Source: Liolophura sinensis (lineage: Eukaryota; Mollusca; Polyplacophora; Chitonida; Chitonidae). Taken from it: a stretch of DNA of 64,000 nt. A program made the translations under genes and the position numbers. Below are positions 48,903 to 61,018 of this stretch, one piece after another (the stretch's first letter is position 1; every line of letters starts with the position of its first letter). Location of the stretch: positions 35,947,551 to 36,011,550 of the forward strand of contig NC_088304.1 in the NCBI RefSeq assembly GCF_032854445.1. The letters run 5' to 3'. The notes under the pieces were generated by a model. The model worked only from the letters and a program-made list of their open reading frames with translations. It ran no database searches and had not been told where the DNA came from.

Positions 48903-51900
48903 TTGCTGCAAGACATCAACCACTTGACTAATGAGATGTCTTTTAGTGGTATTATGTCCACATATCTTTAATTTGTGTGCACACAAACAAATCCAAAAAG
49001 CAGGACGGGATTTCTTGGTTTCGATGGGTTGTATTAAAGCAGATGACGTTTGCCAACATTATACATTTACGTGTGGCATCTGACTATACCAGTAACTACG
49101 GAACCATTACATGTGTGACTCAGCCATTTTCTGTGCGCAACACGCCAGCATCTGATCTCCAAGCTCACGGGCTAACACGGCTTACACAACCAAACACCGA
49201 ACTGATTTATCGACTTTAGATTTATTTCAAGTCGAGCTGATATTTCAATCCCCGCTGGGGACCCGGACTGCTATATTCATTACCCCTGCGTTCTGAATCA
49301 ACATAAAGCACCAGGAATTCCTATCACAAGATCCGGTTTCGCTTTAAACCTAATGAATGCCTGAGCCAAGCCCAATACAAGTATGGCCGAGCTATACAAG
49401 TATATAACTACACGTTCAGATCAGGCGTGGAGAAGGTGGATCATATCATGCGGATAAATATTAACAATTGTGATTCGTCAGGGTTTTACGTGCAAAATGG
49501 TTTTGTTCGATTTTTACCTGTATGAGTTCGTGAAAAGCGCCCATGTATATCATGTACTCAAATAAGTCAACATTGGCACAATTACTACGATGTACACTCT
49601 GTAGTTTAATAATCATTGAAATAAAATAGAATAAAACGACTCATTTTAAGACATACTTCTGTGCAAACTCTATTTACGTGAACAGGTTTTCGAAAGAAGG
49701 TATGAGGAAGTATGCAGTAGGCCATCATGTTATAACCATGCTTGCAAAGATAAGCTGCACGTCATATGTTTATTTGCCCAACTCTAACTTGACGTCGTCT
49801 GGCATGACTGCCTTTTGTACAGATCAGCTATAACAGACACTGAGTACTTTTTAACACCTTATAGTTGTTTTGTTTTTTTTTTCACTTTAATGAAATACAT
49901 CCACTCATTACAAATCAACTAGGTCTGGATTCATAAATAGTCATTAGGCCTACCTAAAAATGTAACTATGGTTTTCTAACTGAATAACATATCATTGTCA
50001 AGCAGGTACGCGAATATATGTACATGTATTTTAGTCATTGAATAAATATTTGTGTAAATCAAAAATGCTAACAGGTAAGAGTATGGAATACATACTTCGT
50101 AATGTTAATGGCAACCTGAATCTTAACGAAGATATATAGACGTTTCGTTCCGTCAGCACTTGCTAGGGTTTTAACTTGACAGAGGCCACATTCTAACAAC
50201 AATAGAATACGTACAAAAAAGGAATACCATATACACTGCAAAATGGAGATTTTATTTGTTTATTTGTTTTGTCGTTGTTTAATGTCATTCCAGAATTTTC
50301 CAATTTAACCCTCAACCCTCAATGCCTCAAGAACAATCGCCCAATGATTGCATTGCCTAAGGACGGAACTGAAACCGCGGAAGGAATTTTTAAATATATT
50401 TCTCAAGGGCCGGACTGAACCTACGTGCGTGCTTCCGATTGAAAGACATGCCTTTCTAGCACTTAGCCAAATGGTTATTTCCGATGTGCAATGGTCTAAG
50501 ACACTTGGTCTGTCGCAGTCTGATGTATATCCGAAACGGATCCGATTGAAACCAATAAGTTTAAATCAGATGATTCTGGCCGCCATTTCCCAACGCAGAA
50601 CATCTTCGCTTTCACAGATTATCAGGTAGATAACCTCCTGCCATGCAACCTAACACCTTGGAATGTTAATACACTTTCAAATGCGAATTGTATACTTTGG
50701 TGAGAAGAGGCAAACAAGTGAATACATGTTCTTGCTTGCTCTGTAGACGCGGTCGTATTGTTCGTGAGAGGGAAACAGATGGTGACAAGTGGTGTGGTAT
50801 TCACAGAATGTACGAGTCATATCATTGTCATAAATAATACAATAGAGGATGTCACAGGCAATGTCAACTGCCACAGGCACATGGTCCAGTGGCAGAATGT
50901 AATACTTGATTTAGTATACCATACTGGCACAGATTAGCAATGATTTGGGAGAAGATTGCTGACTGCTTCACGATATTAACACCTTGGAAGTGTGTCCTAC
51001 CAGGCATGTGCTTGTGTTTCAATTATCAACTGATTGTTTATTACGTGGTAGATTTTGGTTCGATGTTCTCTGATCGTATTAGATTCGTATTCAGCTACCT
51101 CGTGTAGATTTGTACCGGGAGAAACTATACACAACATGAAAGTATACGGTCCAACTTATCATAAACACGTGTTTCCCGCTTGGTTTATCGCTTATTAGTA
51201 TACTACATTTATCCATTTACTTATTTGTTTGTTTGTTTCTTTATTTGGCTAATGTTTTACGCCCTACTATTTATATGAAGGGGATCAGATTTTTATAGAG
51301 AAAAATGCGAGAGTGTGAATAAGAATGCTAGCATAACTGATAAAGGCGACAAAAGGCGATAGAATATATGGTTATGAGAACAAAGGAGTTTCGCTTCGAA
51401 TGATCAAATCGAGCTGTACAAAATTACATAACATTTAGAAGAAATAATTATTCTATAGAGAATCACATTACGATCTGCAATGCAACTCACCTCTACTCGC
51501 AGGGGCATTTAAGGCGGAGTATTCCTATCGGTGTAAAGGGAATACAACCCTACTCACAAAGGTGGAGTATTTCCCGCTTAGACAAGTCGGTTCCAAGATG
51601 TGTAAAACACATCATTTTCTGCCCTTACGTTGCTGTCCTTGTGCACTGCAATTCTGCTTTACAACCACAACTCAGAAACAGTACCGTCTTAGAGAAAAGA
51701 TTTGTAGCGTTTTTCCTTACACGGGAAACGTTCTCCACTGGTCAAAGGTCAGTGGAACACTCGACATTGTGCAACATGTCAACAACACACCTTCTCTACT
51801 TATTGGAACACATTTTGATGTAAAAGGAAATCTGACTGACTAATTTTGGCTTTTTGAAACTAAAACGATCCAGTCAGAGATGAATTATCTTTGTAATCTA

Positions 51901-52516
51901 TTATATAATTCCATTTTACCATCATGTAGATAAATATATCAGAATTAGAAACCGTTTAAGTACTAACTGTAAAATGCTACAAAAAGCACTCTTGTTTGAC
52001 ACGCATGGGGAAACTCCACTCAACGATAAAATGAAAGGAAAAAAATCAGTATCCATACACAGTGTTGAATGGTACAGACGACTTGTTATGAGTGTACAAA
52101 TAGACAAATGTGAAAATTTCAAAATACACATGGCGTTCACAGCCTTATTCGGTATAGTATGTAGCAGTACTATTTTAATAAAATAGCAAATATCATTTTC
52201 TGAAATAACAAATGAATCGTCGATCTCTGAAAATATGTCAGGTTTTTAGGTACAATAACCATACTGAATGTTGGGGATAAAATAAACGCAATAGCATTTC
52301 GAACTCTGACCGAGATGCAAATAGAAAGACTATCCAGTGCTTGGTGTTATCCCTAGCTGATATTTAGATTTAGTGGGCTGAGGATACATCATATGCTGTT
52401 ACGAAACAAAGTTCCCAGTTTTGTTACAAAGTATAATATAAACAGTTTCAGTACACTTCAAATATCGCCAGCGCTTTTCTACGGGGCATATTTACACATC
52501 AGCAATAAGTGTATGC
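48903..52516. other. No gene recognised
   Basis: Worn SINE tails in reverse orientation lie at about 50247-50300 and 51218-51280 ('ggctaatgttttacgcccta'). Frames at 50348-50629 and 51562-51843 (93 codons each) show no domain. Confidence 0.45.
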
Positions 52517-53064
52517 CGTTGTCACAGAGCACATGTGTGCAGTGTTATTACACATATGGTCAGCGTTATTACACGATATCTGTTCTTACACGACAGATAT
52601 CTCCAGTGTTATCACAGAGCACATATCTGCAGTGTTATGGTCAGCGTTTTTACACGATATCTCTTCTTACACGGCAGATATCTCCAGTGTTATCACAGAG
52701 CACATATCTGCAGTGTTATGGTCAGCGTTTTTACACGATACCTCTTCTTACACGGCAGATATCTCCAGTGTTACCACAGAGCACATGTCTGCAGTGTTAT
52801 TACACATATGGTCAGCAATATTACTCGATATCTCTTCTTACACGGCAGACATCTCCACTGTTATCATAAAGCACATATCTGCAGTGTTATTACACATATG
52901 GTCAGCATTATTACACGATATCTGTTCTTACACGGCAAATATCCCCAGTGTTATCACAGAGCACATATCTGCAGTGTTATTACACATATGGTTAGCGTTA
53001 TAACACGATATCTGTTCTTACACGGCAGATATCGCTAGTGCTATTACACAGCAGATATTGCCAT
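52517..53064. repeat. 81/90-bp minisatellite (VNTR) just downstream of the PTB gene
   Basis: About six units. The motif 'cagcgtt' (or a close variant) recurs at 52561, 52642, 52723, 52813, 52903 and 52993, giving spacings of 81, 81, 90, 90 and 90 bp. The two lengths differ by a 9-bp insertion (tacacatat). Each unit carries 'acacgatatct' and 'cagatatct', which can pair with each other, and an 'acatatctgcagtgttat' block. Because both unit lengths are divisible by three, three overlapping plus-strand frames of 158-167 codons stay open; they are repeat artefacts. The array starts about 270 bp past the gene's stop codon. I found no TTTATT or TTTAAT (reverse complement of a poly(A) signal) between 52200 and 53333, so the array could lie inside the 3' UTR. 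Confidence 0.9.
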
Positions 53065-53332
53065 CATATTTACACAGAATATTTCCCCATAGTTGTTGCA
53101 CCGCAAGTAACTCTAACATTGTTAATCTGTGTTCAACGTAGTCTGTATGGACAGATATTTATCGCGATTTGCCGTTATTTTACATGGCAGACAGGTTTAG
53201 TGTCATTGCAAACAAGGTACGATACAATATGTAATTACACATCTATCCTTATTATCATAAACACAGTACACAGCACATCCTATCACTCGGGGCTCGGGCA
53301 CAGCACTCATTCGTGCGTGAATAATTTACTGT

Positions 53333-54829
53333 TCACCTATACATAGAGTTGACCTTCCGAACAGCGAAGTCACCGGGTCGAGGAGAGGCAGGTTGGCGAG
53401 GAGAGAAACGATCGGGATAACCCGAATGACCGCTGTGACGCGGATAGCTGTCCCTGTCAGCAACGGCCGCCATTTCCCGACGCAGAACGTCATTAGGCAT
53501 GCTATTGGTCAAATGTGGACCTCTCTGATAAATGTCCTTTTGTCGCAGTAAAACCTCATCATGGAGCAGGTCTCTTCTTGCGTAATCCGATCTTGGTTCA
53601 TCCATTACACTTAAGTCTCTGTGAGAATTTGAACTATTTGAAAAGCCACTGAGGCGATCGGAAGCCAATCGCTCTCTGGAATCATACATTCCGTTTGGTT
53701 GGTAGGAACCAGATCCGTTACTATGGTGACTGTGCGTTGAAGAATTAGAGAGTTGCCGCCCGTGTTGTGGGACCAAGCCTTGGCGAGGTGTCCTGGGACT
53801 GCTTGCAGCTTGGCTGAAGACATTGCCTCTGGGGCTGGCAGGCTCGTTTTGGAAATCGCGTGGTGATCTCGGAGGATACAGATAGAAGCCTTCACTCGGA
53901 AACTGGTGGTCATCTCCTTTGTCACTATCGGGCGTTTCTACTTCATCACTTCCGGTGGATCCGTTCTGTGGATCTGATTTCTCCAACCCACCTTCCCCGA
54001 CGATTATGGGATTTCGAGTTCGGCGTTTCTGGGCCTCGTCCAGATTTCCTCTGGCTCTGCTGACTGTGTCGTAGTCGGCCGGGGGGAGGAGAAGAGGAGC
54101 AGCTTTCACGTTCAGCCTCTGTTTCAACTCGTCGGCAATGGAGTCAAACGGCTTGACGTCCTTTAAACTAACAAGGTCAGCGTCAAGATCATCGCTGCCC
54201 GTTGGCGACCGTTCGTTGGTGCCAGCACTGGTGGCAGAGCTCTCCATGCGGGGGTTTCTGGCCCCAGGGTAGGGGTTAAATCTTCCATGGGGGCCGTTTG
54301 GGACGGCGTCATATGTCGGATACGGGACGTCGATGGCGTTCTTGCTCAGAAGGTCCTGCTCGATTTTCTCCAGTCGCTTCCTGTGCTCGGGAAGGCTGGT
54401 GATAGAATTTAGATGATGGACAAATGTCCTCGCTGTATGTGGGGAGTCACAGCGGTACACGTGGACATGGACATAGCTGGAGGTTTTTGGATTGAAACCA
54501 AGGTAGGTACACGCAACAACGTCATTGTTCGGCTCCAATGCCTGTGTGGCAAACGTCACATCCCTGGAAGGAATAGACGGGTACTTGATGGTTTTGATTT
54601 TCTTTTTCTTACCGTCTTCGGTGACTTCTCTGCTAACTTTGATATCTTTTTTACTTATTTGGATGGTCAGCTTTGGTAGATGCCCGGTGTGGCGCCTACA
54701 TAATAAATCTTGGACAATGGGTTCCGTAAACTCTCGTCCTTCCAGACCTCGGCAAGGTCGCCATCCCAAGTATTCCACATAATACTGGGCTTTCTTCCCC
54801 GTTAAATCTTTTCCCGGATCCTTGGACAT
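53333..54829 (-). CDS. PTB/PID-domain adaptor-like protein, 498 aa
   Basis: The longest non-repetitive frame in the window, and clearly GC-richer than its surroundings. I start it at the ATG at 54829 (protein begins MSKDPGKDL), which has G at -3. The frame stays open 34 codons further upstream (to 54931), but that part is AT-rich and reads like leader or intron. Residues about 12-150 look like a phosphotyrosine-binding (PTB/PID) fold: first strand YYVEYLGW, then LPKLTIQISKKDIKV, a core strand around DVVACTYLGF, strand YVHVHVYRC and closing helix ARTFVHHLNSI. A charged helix follows (HRKRLEKIEQDLL). Residues about 170-498 are low complexity, rich in Ser, Pro, Arg, Asn and His, with many SP/TP sites and a tail ending NSMYR. 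PTB proteins usually act as cytoplasmic adaptors binding NPxY-type peptides or phosphoinositides; that role is inferred here. No catalytic domain, signal peptide or membrane segment is visible. I do not recognise the orthologue. Further 5' exons are possible. Confidence 0.85.
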   Translation of the reverse strand: MSKDPGKDLTGKKAQYYVEYLGWRPCRGLEGREFTEPIVQDLLCRRHTGHLPKLTIQISKKDIKVSREVTEDGKKKKIKTIKYPSIPSRDVTFATQALEPNNDVVACTYLGFNPKTSSYVHVHVYRCDSPHTARTFVHHLNSITSLPEHRKRLEKIEQDLLSKNAIDVPYPTYDAVPNGPHGRFNPYPGARNPRMESSATSAGTNERSPTGSDDLDADLVSLKDVKPFDSIADELKQRLNVKAAPLLLPPADYDTVSRARGNLDEAQKRRTRNPIIVGEGGLEKSDPQNGSTGSDEVETPDSDKGDDHQFPSEGFYLYPPRSPRDFQNEPASPRGNVFSQAASSPRTPRQGLVPQHGRQLSNSSTHSHHSNGSGSYQPNGMYDSRERLASDRLSGFSNSSNSHRDLSVMDEPRSDYARRDLLHDEVLLRQKDIYQRGPHLTNSMPNDVLRREMAAVADRDSYPRHSGHSGYPDRFSPRQPASPRPGDFAVRKVNSMYR

Positions 54830-55520
54830 CCCCAGAACGCAGTATAACAGTTTAAATCTTACAACCTCAAAATAAGCACTAGATATTTCCTCAGACAGGT
54901 CTTGTGATGTCACAAATAAGAAGCACCACACACTGTCAAAAAATCATCTGTAGCAGCTAAAAGAATCCACGAATAATGTTCACTGCTTGTTACTGACGAG
55001 TCGCTGTGGGTTACCCCTTTCAGCGACACGCCTTTGCAGGTGAGTATGGACCGCTGACAATTGCGAAATTTCACACACGGACTGACAGTCACGCCCACCA
55101 CAACCAGTTTTGCAAACCTCACCTCTGTGTTTTTCCGGGTGACAAGAAATATTCTCAATATGTCGTCGTCTCCACACAACTTCCTGTTTTTCCAGCTATA
55201 GGGATCCGCGGAATCGTTCCCTGTCCACTACCAGCCGATGTCCTGATCAGCTTTAACAGGTGAGCTAGCGCGACGCCTCCTTAATACGTATCTGAACCAG
55301 CCCGAAAGCTTGGCTGTATAATAACACCAGGTAACACTGTATTCAATCCTGGCTTCACTTCGTGAGCCTGAACAACACTAGCTGGCATATGCACCGTGTC
55401 GTCACCTTGAAGCCACAGCGACCTGACGAGGTACGCATGGATAAGCTTGGTCCTAGGCCCCGGGTAGCCGGTATGCTTTACACTGTCTGCCGGGCTTGGG
55501 TAAGGGCATGTTACACTTAA
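54830..55520 (-). promoter_or_regulatory. GC-rich 5' flank / probable leader of the PTB gene
   Basis: The 700 bp upstream of the chosen ATG is GC-richer than the general background. It keeps several overlapping open frames on both strands (for example 54910-55179 minus, 55006-55263 plus), which fits a 5' UTR, first exon or promoter. Reading in transcript direction, a pyrimidine-rich stretch ending in 'acatcacaag' (about 54902) could be a splice acceptor, so the first exon may be further away. I see no TATA box that I would defend. The assignment rests on position and composition only. Confidence 0.35.
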
Positions 55521-58500
55521 AGGGGCTGCCTTATTTATTTACCTGAGGTTTATATTCTGTGCGTGTCCCGACAAAAGGGCCTGGTTCACAGGATGGGCTT
55601 GAGCTCCGGGTAGGCCAGATATCCTCGTCACCAGTACCGCCGGAATACCCCAGGGACGACGTTTACTTGGTGTGGGTAACCATACGACTCTATCGTTGGA
55701 ATTTAACCCAGTTCTCCTATCTTTTTTTTGTGTCAATTTTGTTTTTCTTATCAGCACAAAGAACGAGATGCTCTGCTTAGACTCGCTATGAACTTTACCT
55801 CGCACACTATTTTGTGTTACAGATTCTTCGGTTACCGATGAGAAGATCCGATTCAAAGCAAAGTGAGCTAGATCCGCTCTTGTTTCGTCACAACGCTGTT
55901 ACGGGCTGAAAAAGAAATCAGAATTAGAATCTAATCTAGGCCACATGGAAAAATAAATTTCATTTATTTTCGGTAATTTATTTTTAGAAAAATCTTGCAG
56001 GCATGTTTCTAAGCATATCGTCAATTATAGGTAACAAACCTTAAATCTAAACTTAGTCTAATGTTTAACCACACTTTCCTCATTATCTCTATCTGTTTAC
56101 CTCGAGACACAACATGCAACAATGACAAACTATAAATGTATAAGGACCTATCCATATGCAATAAGATCTGTCTGGATCATATAACTAATGACACAATTTA
56201 AAGTGCGATTTATTTGAACGAAAGTTTCAATAACTCGCCAACCATAAAGTCAAATTTTGCGAAAAGTCCGCAATATGCACATTTGTGATGAATTACAAAT
56301 TTCGGTTAAGTTGTTTTTTAGTTCATGTCTCTGTCATTACCTTGAGTTAAATAGAATTTTACACAGCTGTCGTAATTTTAATATTATTTTTAGCAATGTT
56401 CATAGGGGCGTTGTCAAAACTATATACGCATGCACTGTCGTAGATAAGTCTATTTGCGTGCGAGTCATTTTACAACCGTATATTGATGTCAAGAATACAT
56501 ATGTATATTTCCGCTTTAGAGGACTATGTAGAGAAAATACCTGAGATCATTATGGATTTACCAACATTCAGCAAACATATGTGCATACGTTTGCTGGTTA
56601 CAACGAAACAGTCGATGCACTTTCCTATACTATACCTAAGGGGTATTTAAGGGGTCCTTTTTGGGCATTCCAATCATAAATAAACACATAAATCGGACAT
56701 CTGTTTTTCAGCCGTGTTCTTTATAACAGGCAACGTGTTTCATACAGACATGATTGTATGTAGAGGAAATAGCTTTTTTGACTTGTTTGGGTGTGCCGCG
56801 TTCTACATAACAGGATATGGCAAGAAGATAGTAAGCAGAGATATACTACATATTGCTAGCACGCGTTACTTTTTGTTTTCATAAACTCCGACAAGTTAGT
56901 GACTATGTCATAGATTTACATGTATATAAGCCGTATCTATTGCAAGTGTATGACAGCAAAGGGCCTGAATGCCACGGGTGACACCCATCTAATAAAAATG
57001 CCATCCAAGTGTCACCATACTATTACTTTGTACGTAGGGATGAATTTTCACCCTTCCAATTTATTGAGTACTTCACTGTGATTATGGACTTAGATGTCAA
57101 CATTTAAATATATTAACTACTAAAATCGGTTGTTTTTTTTTAATTTTTTATTTTTTTTAGGCTACCAGTAAACTGAGAACAGCAACAGCAGGATAATCCA
57201 AGGACTTCTGTATCCGAGGGTAAGGTTGCACCATCTCTAGGTGTGCTTAAGCGAGTAACCACGTGGCCATCACACGCTTGTCATATCTACATATGATACT
57301 GAACTTCTTTATGAGGGCTATGCATTCATGACCGCAGTTAATTTTCCTCTGAAATAATTTTTATGTATGCCAGCTACACTCTGTGAATTTTAACAGAAAT
57401 TTAATCTGTTAACTTTAACAGAATGTCTGTTGTCTGAGTTATACAAGAATGTATTCTGTTATTATAGCAAAACACTGTCATATTCAACACAATATCCTGT
57501 AAGTCTCATATAATCTTATTATTATTAAGTATTACAATATGTGTGTTATGTTTAACAGAATAATCTGTTGCTCAGACAACATATTTGTTTTTAGTGTACA
57601 CGGGAAAAACCTTGAATGTAAAGAGCAACACGGAGCAGCAAAAGGTAATGCTTAAGAGGCATCGTAACCATAGCAACTCCTGTGTCATGGAAGAAAGCCA
57701 GAATAAATTTTGCGGACGATTTAGACGTTGTCACAGTGGAAACTGTATCATAATCAGTTTTGGGACATTTGAATGAATTTTGATTATGCGTCTGCGGTAA
57801 AACCGATAATTTATGGCAAGTCTGTGTGTATCAGGCTTCACTGAATTTACACTCATAAAAAAATATGTGGCATATGGAATAAATCTTAAAAACGATGAAA
57901 ATTAGCTGAATTTTTAGTGTAGTTTTTCCTGCTTTGTTCGGTTGTTCGAGGCTTGTTTAAATGTTTGGATTGCAGTACATGAGTGTATTGGGAATTTCTG
58001 TCTGAAGTGTACAAACTATGTCTCCACAGCTATTCACTGTCTTGGCATATTGCGAAGTGTAAATGTAAAATCTGTCAATACATACATTCACTAAGCTCGA
58101 AATGACTGCTTCGCAGCGCACAACCCGATGTGACCTGTCTTTAAAAGCAATTAGCGATGAAGCCAAAAGATTAATCGTCAGGTATAAAATAGATAGTGGA
58201 TATTTTTAGATATTTATTCCCGGCTGCTTGTTATAATACAGCGCTAGTTTCTTACAGAATGAAGTTTACCAAAATACCGACCTCTTCCTGCAAATACCTT
58301 GGTTTTAAGACATCACAAAAGTAAAAGAAAATTAAAATATGAAGTTAGGTTCATCAAAAAGACAAATGAAAACTATGCGTAAAAATACTTTCATTTATTT
58401 TTTCAGATTTTTTTGGAGAGTGTGGAAAGGCATTCAATACTATGGTCGATTTCATGGAGAATACTGACTGTATCTGGGAACTCTGATAACACATCACCTT

Positions 58501-60459
58501 TTTCTTCCTGGTCTTCACCAGACGGAAGGAATTTTTGAGAACATTATTTCAGTAATCTTTCACTCATGGGTTAAAAGAGTTATTCCAACATTCAGTGTCG
58601 TGATTAGAGTTGGATAAACTTCCTGTGATGTCAGAGTTCCTAACCTCCGATAGTATTGTCCATGGAGCCCACCTTTGAAGTCATATGTGTTTGAGTGCCT
58701 TTAACTCTTTTCACAAAAATCTAAAAAAAAAAAAAAAAAAGAATGAAAGTATATTTATGCATAGTTTTATGTGATCTACTAAGTGATGTCTACTTCGAGA
58801 TTTAGAGGTATTTTCCTTTAAAATCGATCAGGTAAGGACAGTGGCGATTGGTGATCACCGAATGATCACATTCATAAGAAAAGTCTTACAACAACATAAA
58901 GGCGATGCACCGTAGAAAATCAGCAGGGCGTGTCGACACAAAGATATCATTATAGTCTGATAATTGCACATGCTCGCTTCGTACATCGGCTGAAAAACTC
59001 TCATTTGTAAATACATGCACGAACACAAAAACGTGTCGGTTTTACCATAATTCCAACAGGTTGAAAGTACACAGACATGAGTGCTTACAGTTAATGGTAT
59101 GTCTCTGCACATCTGCTTTAATATGAACTTTGTACAGCTGTCTACCGAATAGCGCAGCTGTGATTTATCCCGATAGGTCTTGATGATTAAAACAGTTCAG
59201 CGAACGACTCCATATTGATAGTCTATGTGTATTTTATGATACACAAATACATTAGCGAGTAGCCTTAAACACTTGCTATTTTGTATAAACTAAAAAAACA
59301 CTGCCTTTCACTTTATTTGCTTTTTTATTACATTTTTTATTTTTATTTTCCTGTCCACGTTTCAACAACTGCTATTTTCAGTTATACCTCGGTTATACTT
59401 CGGTTATACTTATACTACTGTAAATTTCGGACACACTTCCATACTCCTCACAGGGGAGTATCACTGCTGCCGTCATTGTTACCACCCAGGCCACAGGAAC
59501 CTGATACAGTGCATGCATGTGTGGAACAAATGGTGAGAGTATCGCAGAAAAAACTAGGTAACCATCATTTCAACCTTCAACATTTTGTGAGTGGGATTTT
59601 CACATTCATAGGCAAAAAGCGCTGCAGACTAATTTTAGAAAAAAAAACCTAACTTGGGTTTAAAGTCGGCTCGCAGAACCCGAAGGCTGTGATTACAAGT
59701 TCAGAGCATATGTTCAGGGCACGTCTATAGTGTACAGGTAGGTAAATACGGCCTAGTTAGTGAACAGCAAGGTACTTATAGTCCACAGATGGTGTGGTTG
59801 TTTAACAACAGCAGTGAGCTGCACATTCGCCTGTAGTCTGTGTATACAACACACCTACATGCACTAGCTACATTTGATAACACAGTCATACAGGTGACTG
59901 CGAGCACGTAAATGTATTCACCTGTGTATGTAGGTCGGCGATGCGGAACGTAGGCATCAACGCTTATGTACTGTCTTCTGAGATAGTTCTAACCCTACCC
60001 CAGTCCATGCATATAGAGGTAGCAACCTCAGTGTACTGTCTGGCATAGATCGTCCTCCTAGACGGAAAAGCGCCAATCTAAATGACCCCTTCCCCCCCAC
60101 CCCCACCCCCCACCAACCACCCTCCGCACCACAACCCCTTCTAAACCAACAAAAGTTGAGTTAAAGACTAACCAAATTTAACCAATATTAGATGCGTGTG
60201 AGATGGTATACAAATGGATTAGTTTAAAACTGCTCGCACGATGTACGTTTACGAATCGACACAGCTAGGTTCAAGGCCAGAAAAATCTTGCTGTGGTCAA
60301 CTCACACTCCAGGATTTTATGAACTTCATTTCCTAAATATGAGTGCGGAATGGAGTGTGAGACTGCATTTGAGCACTCCGTATAGTTTTATATAACCCTA
60401 TGTTCTAGTCCCAGGTGTAAACGGCCACCTATCGAAAGTTGTAAGAAACACAGTCCCAC
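55521..60459. other. No gene recognised
   Basis: AT-rich. It contains the palindromic cluster at 57379-57592, a tract of 18 A at 58723-58740 without any upstream gene body, and a C-rich tract at 60085-60120 (G-quadruplex potential on the minus strand). The 123-codon frame at 59281-59652 has no domain. Confidence 0.45.
57379..57592. repeat. Cluster of short ACAGA...TCTGT palindromes
   Basis: Three hairpin-capable motifs: taacaga-aattta-tctgtta (about 57391), aacaga-atg-tctgtt (about 57417) and acaga-ataa-tctgt (about 57557). They may be remains of a small inverted-repeat element. Confidence 0.4.
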
Positions 60460-60564
60460 ATTTATTTATTTATTTGGTTGGTGTTTTACGCCGTACCCAT
60501 GAACATTTTACTTATACGACGGCGGTCTACATTATGTTTTGAGGAAACTGCGCAGAAGAGTCCT
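60460..60564 (-). mobile_element. SINE-A 3' fragment
   Basis: (ttta)n, 'ggttggtgttttacgccgta', 'cttatacgacggcggtc' and 'gaggaaactgcgcagaag' match the reverse complement of SINE-A. Confidence 0.82.
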
Positions 60565-60808
60565 ACATTACAAGAATGTACCAACATATAACGTCTATAG
60601 ATTATATATCAGCACAAACATTTGTGAAATATTCACACTAAAACAACGCGCCAACACCATCATTGAGCTGTTGTTGTTTCATTTATTAACTGTATATGCA
60701 GGCATGGGAACATTTGGCTTCCCTGAGCTATAAAATTGAACTTAGCCCTGTGACCGCATTCACAGGAACAAATACTAACAACATGTATCGAAATTACCGA
60801 GAACTTAC

Positions 60809-60949
60809 GTGCATCTCGAGTATTTCCGCCTTCATATCACCACATGCAACTTCGGGAATCAGACTGTCGCCCAGGATGCCGTTCTCGCAGATCTCGCAAG
60901 CCTCACAGAACCAGCAGCATCGAACCACCCAGTAGAACAGCGTGAAAAA
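60809..60949 (-). CDS. Candidate internal exon, Cys-rich, unassigned
   Basis: On the minus strand a frame runs open for 47 codons from just after a TGA (60952-60950) to a canonical donor: the exon would end at 60809 and is followed by gtaagt (60808-60803). The peptide begins FFTLFYWVVR, continues through CCWFCEACEICENG, and ends KAEILEMH, with seven cysteines in total. Base composition here is richer in GC than the flanks. Against it: no clear polypyrimidine/AG acceptor immediately precedes the frame, there is no in-frame ATG, and 47 open codons can occur by chance. It lies 6 kb upstream of, and on the same strand as, the PTB gene, but nothing ties the two together. I do not recognise the peptide. 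Confidence 0.25.
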
Positions 60950-61004
60950 TCACTGACAACCTTGGAGTGGTGACTGTGTGAGGCCTGGGCAGGGTCGGTC
61001 AGGG

Positions 61005-61018
61005 GATTAGGCCTAATC
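61005..61018. other. 14-bp perfect palindrome
   Basis: GATTAGGCCTAATC, self-complementary along its full length. It contains TAATC-type half-sites such as Otx/Pitx-class homeodomains recognise, but function is speculative. Confidence 0.3.

Noticed and set aside
52393-53038. Three overlapping plus-strand frames of 158-167 codons
   Set aside because: All created by the 81/90-bp VNTR, whose unit length is divisible by three.
54830-54931. Start of the PTB protein at the upstream ATG (54931)
   Set aside because: The extra 34 residues are encoded by AT-rich sequence unlike the rest of the gene; the ATG at 54829 sits at the composition change and leads directly into the PTB fold. Cannot be excluded if an upstream exon splices in.
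54910-55179. 89-codon minus frame just upstream of the PTB gene
   Set aside because: Different frame from the PTB reading, overlaps an equally open plus frame, no recognisable motif; better explained as GC-rich leader or promoter DNA.
58723-58740. Poly(A) tract as the mark of a processed pseudogene
   Set aside because: No coding remnant or target duplication upstream; a simple A run.
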